Positions 7,437 to 16,287 of a stretch of 64,000 nucleotides of DNA are shown piece by piece. Under the pieces are notes generated by a model, which saw only the letters and a program-made list of their open reading frames with translations, was not told the DNA's origin and searched no databases. Position 1 is the stretch's first letter. Each line of letters opens with the position of its first letter. This DNA comes from Pseudomonas lini (lineage in GTDB: Bacteria; Pseudomonadota; Gammaproteobacteria; Pseudomonadales; Pseudomonadaceae), in NCBI RefSeq assembly GCF_030812475.1, contig NZ_JAUSSR010000012.1:124001-188000 (forward strand), in the 5' to 3' direction. The translations under genes and the position numbers were made by a program.

Positions 7437-8086
7437 TTCAGGAGTCCTTTTGGAGTCAGCGTGCGTTGCAGCCATTGCAGAAGCAGGTCGGCGAAGATGG
7501 CCAGGAGACTGACCAGCACGGCGCCGACGATCAGCATCGACATGTCGCTGCGGCTGATGGAAGCGAGAATGAGTACACCGAGGCCGCCGGCGCCGATGGT
7601 CGCGGCGATGGTCATCACACCGATGTTCATCACGACGGCGGTGCGTACGCCGGCGAGGATCACCGGCACCGCAATGGGCAACTCGACCATGCGCAGGCGC
7701 TGGCCGAAGGTCATGCCGATGCCGCGAGCGGCTTCGCGAATGCCGGGCTCGACACCGGTCAGGGCCAGGTAGGTGTTACGCATGATCGGCAGCAGCGAGT
7801 ACAGAAACACTGCAGTGATCGCCGGCATCGGGCCCAGGCCCTGGCCGAATTTGGAGTAGAACGGCAACAGCAGGCCGAACAGGGCAATCGATGGCACGGT
7901 CAGCAGCACCGTGGCGCTGGCTTGCAAGGGACCGGCGAGCGTCGGAAAACGCGTCATCAGGATACCCAGAGGCACGCCGACCAGAATCGCCAGGGTCACG
8001 GCGATGCCGACCAGGGTGATGTGCTGCCCGGTCAGTTGCAGGACCTGCGCCCAGTCGAGATGGGAAAAGGCGTTCAGAAATTCCAT
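7433..8086 (-). CDS. Osmoprotectant ABC importer, permease (OpuCB type)
   Basis: 217-residue inner-membrane protein with about six hydrophobic segments and the binding-protein-dependent permease coupling loop EAARGIGMTFGQRLRMVELP. Starts MEFLNAFSHLDW with AGGAGGAAAAG just ahead. Pairs with the second permease at 9013-9729 and the CBS-type ATPase that overlaps its end. The leucine- and valine-rich helices (VLLTVPSIALFGLLLPF) are typical of OpuCB/YehW-like proteins. Confidence 0.9.
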   Translation of the reverse strand: MEFLNAFSHLDWAQVLQLTGQHITLVGIAVTLAILVGVPLGILMTRFPTLAGPLQASATVLLTVPSIALFGLLLPFYSKFGQGLGPMPAITAVFLYSLLPIMRNTYLALTGVEPGIREAARGIGMTFGQRLRMVELPIAVPVILAGVRTAVVMNIGVMTIAATIGAGGLGVLILASISRSDMSMLIVGAVLVSLLAIFADLLLQWLQRTLTPKGLLK

Positions 8087-8098
8087 GTCTTTTCCTCC

Positions 8099-8992
8099 TT
8101 AGTTGAGTGGGTGCTGGCGCAGGAAATCGGCGGCAACGGATGAGGGGCTTTCGTGATCGACATCGACCCGTGCATTCAGCGCACGCATGGTGGCGTCATC
8201 GAACAGCTCGGCCAGCGGTTTGATTTCTTGCGCCAGTTTCGGATGGGCGTTCAGGTACTCCTGACGCACGACCGGCGCGGCGGTGTAGTCCGGGAAGTAA
8301 TGCTTGTCATCTTCCAGCAGTTTGAGCTTGAAGGCGTTCAAGCGACCGTCGGTGGTGTAGACCAGACCGGCAAACACCTGACTATTGCGCAGGGCGGTGT
8401 AGACCAGTCCGGCATCCATCTGGCGGGTGTTCTTACGGGTCAGGTTCATGCCGTAGAGGTCGACCATGCCGGCCATGCCGTCTGAACGGTTGGCGAACTC
8501 GGTGTCCAGGGCGACGAGGTGGTTGGTCTTCGCCTCAGCCTGCATCACCGTGTTCAGCTCGCTGATGGTGTTGATCTGCGGATAAGCTTTCGCGGTTTTT
8601 TCCGGCAGCGCCAGGGCGTAGGTGTTGCTGAACTTCGACGGGGTGAGCCAGACCAGGCCTTTTTTTGCGTCGAGTTCTTTCACCCGGGCGTAGGACTGAG
8701 CGCTGTCGAGTTTGTCGGTAATGTGGTTGTAAGCCACCAGCGACACGCCGGTGTACTCCCATATCAGGTCCAGTTGGCCGCTTTCCTGAGCGCTGCGGGC
8801 GAGGTTGCTGCCCAGACCGCCGGTCACCTGGGTGTCGTAACCCTTGCTGCGCAGGTACTGGGAAGTGATTTCCGCCAGCAGGGTCTGTTCGGTGAACACC
8901 CGGGCGCCGATGCGGATCACGGGTTTTTCAGCGGCTTGGGCAAATCCTGCGAACAGCAGGGCGCAGCCTAGAAATAAGCATACTTTTTTCAT
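8099..8992 (-). CDS. Osmoprotectant ABC importer, periplasmic substrate-binding protein (OpuCC/OsmF type)
   Basis: 297 residues from ATG 8992 (MKKVCLFLGCALLFAGFAQA), which gives a clean signal peptide; AAGGAAT lies upstream. The mature protein belongs to the OpuAC-like family, with IRIGARVFTEQTLLAEI, LDLIWEYTGVSLVAYNH and VFAGLVYTTDGRL. It captures the quaternary-amine ligand in the periplasm. The cysteine in FLGCALL is followed by a full hydrophobic core and an AQAA cleavage site, so a soluble rather than lipid-anchored protein is likelier. Confidence 0.88.
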   Translation of the reverse strand: MKKVCLFLGCALLFAGFAQAAEKPVIRIGARVFTEQTLLAEITSQYLRSKGYDTQVTGGLGSNLARSAQESGQLDLIWEYTGVSLVAYNHITDKLDSAQSYARVKELDAKKGLVWLTPSKFSNTYALALPEKTAKAYPQINTISELNTVMQAEAKTNHLVALDTEFANRSDGMAGMVDLYGMNLTRKNTRQMDAGLVYTALRNSQVFAGLVYTTDGRLNAFKLKLLEDDKHYFPDYTAAPVVRQEYLNAHPKLAQEIKPLAELFDDATMRALNARVDVDHESPSSVAADFLRQHPLN

Positions 8993-9012
8993 ATCGATTC
9001 CTTTGCCGAGGC

Positions 9013-9729
9013 TTAAGACGGGCGCAGCCCGCGTTCGAGCCAGAGGCGGCTGGCGAGTGTCACCAGGCCGTCGAGCAGCAAGGCCAGCAGGGCGGTGCAG
9101 GCCGCGCCGAGCATCAGTTGCGGCTGATTGTTCAGGGCGATGCCGGGGAAAATCAGGCTGCCCAGACTGTTGGCGCCAATCAGGAACGCCAGCGGTGCCG
9201 TCCCGACGTTGATCGCCAGGGCCACGCGCACGCCACCGATGATGATTGGCACGGCGTTTGGCAGTTCGACCCGCCACAGCACCTGAGTCGGCGTCATGCC
9301 GATCCCGACGGCCGCTTCCTTGAGCGAACCCTGGACGTTTTTCAGGCCTTCATAGGTGTTGCGCACGATCGGCAACAGCGAGGCGAGGAACAGGGCGAAG
9401 ATCGCGGGGCCGCTGCCGATGCCGAGGATACCCAGGGCGATGGCCAGTACGGCGAGGGGCGGCACGGTGTTGCCGATGTTGAAGATCTGCATGAAGCGTT
9501 CAGCGCGGCCCACCATGGTCGGGCGGCTGAGGAAGATGCCGGCGGGTATGCCCACTACAAGGGCGGCCAGCATGGAAACGAGGACGAGAATCAAATGAGC
9601 TTGCAGGTAAAACAACAAATCGTCGCGGTAATGTTCGATCGTGTTGATGCCGATCCAGTGGACCAGCAGGGCCAGGAGGGCGACGACAACCGCACCTCCT
9701 ATCAGCCCCTTGCCATAGCGAATAGCCAC
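9013..9729 (-). CDS. Osmoprotectant ABC importer, permease (OpuCD/YehY type)
   Basis: 238-residue inner-membrane permease, first gene of the operon, with several hydrophobic segments and the coupling loop EAAVGIGMTPTQVLWRVELP. It ends 20 bases before the binding-protein start. The transcription order (permease, binding protein, permease, ATPase) is the reverse of opuCABCD of P. syringae and P. aeruginosa, so this is probably a paralogous system and I give no Opu symbols. GGAGT precedes the ATG. Confidence 0.9.
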   Translation of the reverse strand: MAIRYGKGLIGGAVVVALLALLVHWIGINTIEHYRDDLLFYLQAHLILVLVSMLAALVVGIPAGIFLSRPTMVGRAERFMQIFNIGNTVPPLAVLAIALGILGIGSGPAIFALFLASLLPIVRNTYEGLKNVQGSLKEAAVGIGMTPTQVLWRVELPNAVPIIIGGVRVALAINVGTAPLAFLIGANSLGSLIFPGIALNNQPQLMLGAACTALLALLLDGLVTLASRLWLERGLRPS

Positions 9730-9840
9730 AGGCGGACTCCTTTTCTTTGTCGGCGAACGCAGTCCCGTGTGGCAATGCCATTCCTGGCTGCCGGGATAAC
9801 AACGTTCGCGAGAAGCAGCTCATATACCGAGCACTTTCCC

Positions 9841-9944
9841 CTGTAGGAGCTGGCTTGCCAGCGAAGGACGTCAACGATGACGCGTTCGGTCTGAATGAAC
9901 GCATTGGTCTGGACGTTTTTCGCGAGTAAGCCAGTTCCTACAGG
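9841..9944. repeat. REP pair, one unit degenerate
   Basis: CTGTAGGAGCTGGCTTGCC (from 9841) is a full unit. The inverted partner near 9919-9944 (CGCGAGTAAGCCAGTTCC) has drifted. It fills part of the 444-base gap between the importer and prfC, in which I see no gene. Confidence 0.75.
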
Positions 9945-10105
9945 TGGAAAACGTACGGCTTATCGAGCCATAAGCGCAGCCTCGTCAGGCTAACTTGCTG
10001 ATTTTTCAACCCTGACGAATAGTCGTAACAGGGGAGTGGACGCCTCCACGGTCTGAAAGGTTCCCATCTGAAGCAGCATTTGGCCACCCCTAATGTGCTC
10101 AACGG

Positions 10106-10135
10106 TTCGGTTATTGACTCAAGTTGGGCTATAAT
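10106..10135 (+). promoter_or_regulatory. Candidate sigma-70 promoter of prfC
   Basis: A perfect TATAAT at 10130-10135 lies 39 bases before the prfC ATG. The best upstream match at 17-18 bases spacing, TTCGGT at 10106-10111, is weak; a better TTGACT at 10114 is too close. Confidence 0.35.
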
Positions 10136-10173
10136 CTGCGCCCTTTTTTGAATCACCTGCCAGGCGATTTCCC

Positions 10174-11757
<1,584 letters not shown>

Positions 11758-11775
11758 GCGCTGAGCTGAAACACC

Positions 11776-11808
11776 AAAAGCCCCGTTGCGAAAGCTGCGG
11801 GGTTTTTT
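11776..11808 (+). terminator. Intrinsic terminator of prfC
   Basis: A CCCCG...CGGGG hairpin (11781-11802) is followed by TTTTTT, about 20 bases after the stop. Confidence 0.8.
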
Positions 11809-11826
11809 GTATTCGACGCAGTTCTT

Positions 11827-11940
11827 TGTAGGGGCGAGCTTGCTCCGGTCGGCGTTCCGACGATGGACTTCAGGACGCCACTGTTCGTCAGGCAACCCGC
11901 GTTTTCGTTGACGTTTTTCGCGAGCAAGCTCGCTCCTACA
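11827..11940. repeat. REP pair, GCGAGC type
   Basis: TGTAGGGGCGAGCTTGCTCC at 11827-11846 and an inverted unit CGCGAGCAAGCTCGCTCC near 11919-11936 flank a spacer of about 70 bases. Confidence 0.8.
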
Positions 11941-11959
11941 CGCTATGGCGGACTGCCAG

Positions 11960-12307
11960 TCACCCCTTCGGAATAGATGTTCCCTGATGAAAGACCATCT
12001 GCCATTGCTCTTCCTTCTTGCGCCAGATTGAACTGCGCAAGCTGGTGCTGGCAGCGGTGTGACATTGATAGGTCACCAGGGCGGTATGCTCCGAGAGCGG
12101 TTTGACCGCGAATTCGCTGATGGTGCGCTCGGTGAAAATCTCATCAGGCAATCGCTCGACCACGTCAGTTTTGTTCCAGACGCCGCCACTGGCACCGAAT
12201 TCGCTGAAGTCGTCGGCGATCAGTCGAGAGATTTCTTCGGCATCGCCTCGGGTGGCTTGTGACAGCAAGCGTCGTTCGAGTTCGAGCAATGTGTGCAACA
12301 GATCCAT
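11960..12307 (-). CDS. NTF2-like / DUF4440 protein
   Basis: 115-residue cytoplasmic protein. The pattern MDLLHTLLELERRLL, then IARLIADDF-like SRLIADDFSEFGASGG, and a C-terminal SSIWRKKEEQWQMVFHQGT is that of the DUF4440 branch of the NTF2-like fold. These are small dimeric cone-shaped proteins that bind or convert small ligands; the substrate cannot be predicted. The family-typical W..VFHQGT end is intact. It lies alone between two REP pairs, convergent with prfC. Confidence 0.8.
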   Translation of the reverse strand: MDLLHTLLELERRLLSQATRGDAEEISRLIADDFSEFGASGGVWNKTDVVERLPDEIFTERTISEFAVKPLSEHTALVTYQCHTAASTSLRSSIWRKKEEQWQMVFHQGTSIPKG

Positions 12308-12342
12308 TGTGTTGACCTTCTTCCGACATGTTGAACAAAACC

Positions 12343-12427
12343 CTGTAGGAGCGAGCTTGCTCGCGATGGAGTGTCAGCTGAGCAGATGTCGACTGACCCA
12401 CCATCGCGAGCAAGCTTGCTCCTACAG
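12343..12427. repeat. REP pair, GCGAGC type
   Basis: CTGTAGGAGCGAGCTTGC at 12343 and the inverted GCAAGCTTGCTCCTACAG ending at 12427 enclose a short spacer with a GTCAGCTG...CGACTGAC inner stem. Confidence 0.85.
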
Positions 12428-12605
12428 TGGACCTCATGCCTGTTAAATAACCATTCGCCATAGCGATTATGCGAAACCATTCTCTGCAACCGTGGCATTT
12501 CCCGGCGATCATCAACGTTCTGGTTTGAGAACCCGCTCGATTACAACTGGATCTCGCAAAAACGCCACGGCACCCGGGTTCGTCGTGGGCAGGAGGGCGT
12601 TGGCT

Positions 12606-12848
12606 ATGAGCATGTTTCTTCGCGGTATTTTGTTGCTGAAGGTGTTGGTGTTGCTGTCCCTCGGTTCGTCGGCAGCGTGGGCGGAATGTCAGGACCATGA
12701 AAAACAGGCCTGGAATTGGCAGGGCACGCAGGGCGAGACGATGATCGCCCGATCCGGACCCGAGCCGGGTGAGCTGCTGCTGGCTGGCAGCACGGATGAG
12801 GACGATTCGATGGACGGTGACGAGGGTGAGGACGACAGCCAGACATAA
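12606..12848 (+). CDS. Small secreted or periplasmic hypothetical protein
   Basis: 80 residues. ATG 12606 has AGGAGG at 12591-12596, so it is preferred over the longer open frame. An N-terminal signal peptide (hydrophobic LLLKVLVLLSLG, cleavage after AAWA) is followed by a short Trp-containing segment (QAWNWQGTQGE) and a strongly acidic Asp/Glu tail (DEDDSMDGDEGEDD). I recognise no family. The acidic tail could bind metal ions or basic partners; that is speculation. A minus-strand terminator begins a few bases after its stop. Confidence 0.6.
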   Translation: MSMFLRGILLLKVLVLLSLGSSAAWAECQDHEKQAWNWQGTQGETMIARSGPEPGELLLAGSTDEDDSMDGDEGEDDSQT

Positions 12849-12856
12849 AGCGCAAA

Positions 12857-12907
12857 CAAAAAAACCTCTTCTGCGCCGACTGATGTGCGTTCGCGGTGGA
12901 AGAGGTT
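12857..12907 (-). terminator. Intrinsic terminator, probably the original end of the dpp operon
   Basis: AACCTCTTC (12863-12871) pairs with GAAGAGGTT (12899-12907), with extra pairing inside, and on the minus strand is followed by seven T. The only minus-strand coding trace upstream is the dppF fragment at 13060-13259. Confidence 0.6.
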
Positions 12908-12941
12908 GGGTTATCACTTAACCCCGAGTGAACCACAGTCC

Positions 12942-13032
12942 CTGTGGGAGCGGGCTTGCCCGCGAAAGCGGTGTGTCAGTCGATACTTCATTGACTGATC
13001 CTCCGCCTTCGCGAGCAAGCTCGCTCCCACAG
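12942..13032. repeat. REP pair, GCGGGC/GCGAGC type
   Basis: CTGTGGGAGCGGGCTTGCCC at 12942 and the inverted GCAAGCTCGCTCCCACAG ending at 13032. Confidence 0.85.
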
Positions 13033-13059
13033 TTGTTTTGTGTCGGTTTCCAGGCTTGC

Positions 13060-13259
13060 TTATGCCGCGCCGTCGAGGAACTGCTCGGCGTAATGGCACG
13101 CCACCTGCCTGCTGTCGAGCAGACGCAGGGCCGGCTCTTCAGTGCTGCAGCGCTCGGTCGCGTACGGGCAGCGCTTATGGAAAGCACAGCCTGATGGCGG
13201 GTTCAGCGGGTTGGGCAGTTCGCCGACGATCTTGATTTTCGGCTTGTCCGAGCCCGGGT
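13060..13259 (-). pseudogene. Truncated dppF 3' end (left direct repeat of the island)
   Basis: This 200-bp stretch repeats 30370-30569, the end of the intact dppF, with about 11 differences by my hand count. From DKPKIKIVGELPN to the final FLDGAA the two encode the same protein, so outside the breakpoint the differences are silent. The copy keeps the last 65 or so codons and the stop but has no ATPase motifs. The original dpp terminator appears to lie downstream at 12857-12907. It marks the left border of the biosynthetic island. Confidence 0.9.
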
Positions 13260-13656
13260 TTTGCGAGGCCTGCAAGGAGTGATTCGATTATGCAAGGAGT
13301 GGAGTATTTACGACGGATGGGATCATCAGGAGAGCCTAAAACCTTTGGATTGTAGGATTTTTCCGTAAGGTTTTTTTCATCAATCTTGTAGCTTGATTCT
13401 TCTTTTGAATAATCTGAGGTTTTTTATACTCGACAATGAATTGGTAGGCGACTAGTTTCAGAAGATGTTTCGCAAAAAAGCAAAAAAGCAAAAAGAGCGA
13501 CGCATCACTAATAGGAATGAGGGAGCTCCAAAAAATCACTGTCATTGATCTAGTGCAGGTTGAGGAGTTCCAAGTGTAAGAATGACTTCTGAGATTTATA
13601 CTCACGCTAATGCTCTGGGTGATGGTTGAAACGTTTTCTTTTGGGGCTGATACGCA
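13260..13656. other. AT-rich gap at the left edge of the island
   Basis: 397 bases noticeably richer in A and T than the surroundings. TGCAAGGAGTG occurs twice (about 13273 and 13293). Only very short frames exist, including one ending in a recombinase-like tail at 13582-13629 and a 20-codon frame at 13517-13579 starting MRELQKITVIDL. A promoter for the exporter/NRPS operon should lie here; I cannot assign one confidently. Confidence 0.4.
13582..13629 (+). pseudogene. Possible C-terminal scrap of a tyrosine recombinase
   Basis: The frame reads GVPSVRMTSEIYTHAN...stop from 13564, close to the end of tyrosine integrases, where a T--IYTH block carries the catalytic tyrosine. Just upstream, the frame reading DLVQV could join it through a one-base frameshift near 13562. 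Only about 20 residues remain, so the call is tentative, but an integrase relic at an island edge would fit. Confidence 0.3.
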
Positions 13657-14682
13657 ATGGATTGTATAAGTGTAAAAAATTTGTCGAAGACCTATCGAAT
13701 CAAAGAATGTTCGGAAGGGCCGTTCGGTTGGCTGAAAAATCTTGTTTCTCCCCGGTCCTCTGAAAAAATCGCTGTTGACGATATTTCATTTACTGTCAAG
13801 CAGGGCGAAGTCGTAGGCTTCCTCGGTCCGAATGGTGCGGGTAAAACCACTACATTGAAAATGCTGTCGGGGTTGCTCTATCCAACTGCCGGGCAAGTAT
13901 CGGTTCTGGGCTATAACCCTCAACTGCGCAGCAAGGATTTTCTGAAGTCCGTCTCGCTGATCATGGGGCAACGTCAACAGTTGATCTGGGATTTGCCCGC
14001 AATGGAAACTTTCCGGCTAAACCAGAAGATATTTGATATTCCTGATGAGCAGTTCAGGCGGACCTATGGTTATCTGGATGAATTGCTTAACGTCTCGAAG
14101 TTGGCCGAGGCGCCGGTGCGAACCCTGTCTCTTGGCGAGAAGATGAAATGCGAGCTGGTGGCATCTTTGCTTCATGATCCAAAAGTTCTGTTTCTCGATG
14201 AGCCTACTATCGGGCTTGATGTCGGCGTCCAGAAAATAGTCCGTTCTTTTATTCGAGACTATAGTCGCGAGCGAAATGTAAGCGTACTTCTAACGTCGCA
14301 TTATATGCAGGATATTGAAGCTTTGTGTGAGCGGGTCGTTGTCGTTTCTGACGGCAAGATTTCTTTCGATGACACCCTGGAGTCATTACGTAAACGTATG
14401 TCGAATCACCGCATCATCACGATGGAGCTTTCCGAAAGTGTCATGGCCTCGGAGCTTGGCAGATATGGCTTGGTGCGTTCCACGGACGGCTTTGTGCATG
14501 AGCTGCTGGTGCCAATTGACGAGGTACTGGGTGTTTGTTCCCAGGTTCTCGCTGAGCAGCTGGTCATCGACATTTCCATCGGTGATCCACCGATCGAAGA
14601 AGCTCTGCTGAAGCTGTTCATGACGTCGAAGATCGATGCCGAGCACAACATCGAGGATTCGTCCGGGGAGTGTGTTGCATGA
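13657..14682 (+). CDS. ABC exporter, ATP-binding subunit (ABC-2 type)
   Basis: 341-residue ATPase of the multidrug/antibiotic export class. Walker A GPNGAGKTT, signature LSLGEKMK, Walker B VLFLDEP and the H-loop TSHYMQD are intact. An N-terminal extension (YRIKECSEGPFGWLKNL) is typical of ATPases that pair with ABC2_membrane_6/DUF990 permeases, as in viologen-type exporters. First gene of the cluster operon; it overlaps the next gene by ATGA. It probably powers export of, or self-protection from, the cluster product. Confidence 0.9.
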   Translation: MDCISVKNLSKTYRIKECSEGPFGWLKNLVSPRSSEKIAVDDISFTVKQGEVVGFLGPNGAGKTTTLKMLSGLLYPTAGQVSVLGYNPQLRSKDFLKSVSLIMGQRQQLIWDLPAMETFRLNQKIFDIPDEQFRRTYGYLDELLNVSKLAEAPVRTLSLGEKMKCELVASLLHDPKVLFLDEPTIGLDVGVQKIVRSFIRDYSRERNVSVLLTSHYMQDIEALCERVVVVSDGKISFDDTLESLRKRMSNHRIITMELSESVMASELGRYGLVRSTDGFVHELLVPIDEVLGVCSQVLAEQLVIDISIGDPPIEEALLKLFMTSKIDAEHNIEDSSGECVA

Positions 14683-15470
14683 GCCGTTTTGCCATGAAAG
14701 TTGCAGGGGTTGCGCGCACTGCCATCCGTCGAAAGGTTGCACATCGCGCAGAGTTGTTCGTGTTGGTGCTCGCCTCGTTAGTGCCGTTGTTTATGATGCT
14801 CATCTGGATGGGGATTGCGAAAGATGCCGCGCTGGAGGGTTTTACACCAGCACGGTTTGCCGCCTACTTTGCCTTGGTGTTTCTTGTTGGCGAAGTAGTA
14901 TCGAGTACGGCTGCCGAAGAAGTAGAGAACGACATACATTCGGGCGATATCGGCAGCCTATTGTTAAAGCCGTTCAATATTGCCCTCTACTACTTTCTGG
15001 GCGAACTCGCTTCGGCAATGGTGAGGGTCATTCCCATATTTTTCCTGGTGGCAGGCGTATTCCTGTTCTCCGAGGCGGGTAAATATTTGAATCTGAGTTA
15101 TTTGCTTCCTGCACTGATAGGGGTGATGCTTGGGTTTGCCATAAATTACTTGCTCTATTTTGTTGGCGGGCTTGCGGCGTTCTGGTCTGATCAGGCAAGT
15201 GCCTTTGATCTGGTGTTGACTTATATGCTAACACTGTTTGGTGGCGTCCTGGCGCCCTTGACACTTTATCCATTCTGGATGCAGTCGGTACTTGAGTGGT
15301 CACCTTTTCCATACATTATTAATTTTCCAATTCGCATCATCATGGGGGAGCTGAAAACCGAGCAGCTGATTAATGGATTGCTGTTTCAGGTTGCGCTGGT
15401 TGTTGCGCTTTCATTATTGGCTCATCTCATTTGGGCAAAAGGTGTTAAACGCTATTCGGTGTTCAGTTAA
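14679..15470 (+). CDS. ABC-2 type exporter permease 1 (DUF990-like)
   Basis: 263 residues from the ATG that overlaps the ATPase stop. Six or so hydrophobic segments are visible (ELFVLVLASLVPLFMMLIWMG, FAAYFALVFLVGEVVSS and others), with a cytoplasmic VENDIHSGDIGSLLLKPFN loop characteristic of this permease family. It likely forms a heterodimer with the second permease. Its TAA stop shares a base with the next ATG (TAATG), indicating coupled translation. Confidence 0.85.
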   Translation: MSRFAMKVAGVARTAIRRKVAHRAELFVLVLASLVPLFMMLIWMGIAKDAALEGFTPARFAAYFALVFLVGEVVSSTAAEEVENDIHSGDIGSLLLKPFNIALYYFLGELASAMVRVIPIFFLVAGVFLFSEAGKYLNLSYLLPALIGVMLGFAINYLLYFVGGLAAFWSDQASAFDLVLTYMLTLFGGVLAPLTLYPFWMQSVLEWSPFPYIINFPIRIIMGELKTEQLINGLLFQVALVVALSLLAHLIWAKGVKRYSVFS

Positions 15471-16252
15471 TGAAGGCGCTGAGCGCAGTCAAGGCGCTTT
15501 TAATAGCAAGGTCGCGGGCAAGCATGAAAGACCGTGTTCCGGTCTTTGTAAGCCTGCTGAATACAGTCCTACTTGGTTTGTCGGTTTATGTCGTGATTGA
15601 AATTTTTTTCGAGAATGTCGAGACAATTGGTGGCTGGAACAAACAGCAATCGATCGTGCTGTATGGTGCATTCATCCTTATTCGCTCTTATGTACAAATG
15701 GTGGTATTGCCCAACTGCGAGGCCGCCTCGAAGCTGATCATCAGCAAGTCCATTGACACCTACTTGTCCAAACCGGTTGATGTTCAAACCATTCTGGCCT
15801 TTGGGCAGTTGCGCCTGTGGCATATCTTCGGCGTCCTGCTGGGGCTTGGATTGATGCTGGGCGGTAGTTATGTGCAGGGGCAACTGAATCTGCAAACGCT
15901 CGGCGCGTTTCTCATCTTCATAGTTTTGGCGTGTGCCTTGGTTTATTCGGTCTGGTTCAGCATCGCGAGTCTGGCGTTCTGGACCAAGAAGACCGGCAAC
16001 ATTTCCCACCTGCTGTTTATGTTTCTGACTACCGGGCGGTTTCCTTCCGGTGCGTACCCGGAGTGGATCCAGGTCGTGATCATGACCGTAATGCCAGTCT
16101 TTTTCATCATGGAAGTTCCCGCGCAATCAGCGATGGGAATGACGACGGGCCGGTCATTGGCAGGCGCTGTGCTGGCGACGCTGGCCTTCTTGTTGTTGTC
16201 TCGATTGCTTTGGCGCTGGGGGGTCAGGAAATACCTTCGAGAAGGCGCCTGA
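15470..16252 (+). CDS. ABC-2 type exporter permease 2 (DUF990-like)
   Basis: 260-residue membrane protein, similar in layout to permease 1, with the paired loop ASKLIISKSIDTYLSKPVD in the same place, so the two are ancient paralogues forming the two halves of the channel. The start is fixed by the TAATG overlap. The three-gene exporter directly precedes the NRPS, with a 35-base gap. Confidence 0.85.
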   Translation: MKALSAVKALLIARSRASMKDRVPVFVSLLNTVLLGLSVYVVIEIFFENVETIGGWNKQQSIVLYGAFILIRSYVQMVVLPNCEAASKLIISKSIDTYLSKPVDVQTILAFGQLRLWHIFGVLLGLGLMLGGSYVQGQLNLQTLGAFLIFIVLACALVYSVWFSIASLAFWTKKTGNISHLLFMFLTTGRFPSGAYPEWIQVVIMTVMPVFFIMEVPAQSAMGMTTGRSLAGAVLATLAFLLLSRLLWRWGVRKYLREGA

Positions 16253-16287
16253 CACACAGAAACACCAAAAATTTAGAACCATAAGAC

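Noticed and set aside
13336..13605. 89-codon minus-strand frame in the AT-rich gap
   Set aside because: No ribosome binding site, low-complexity Phe/Leu stretch, no family resemblance.
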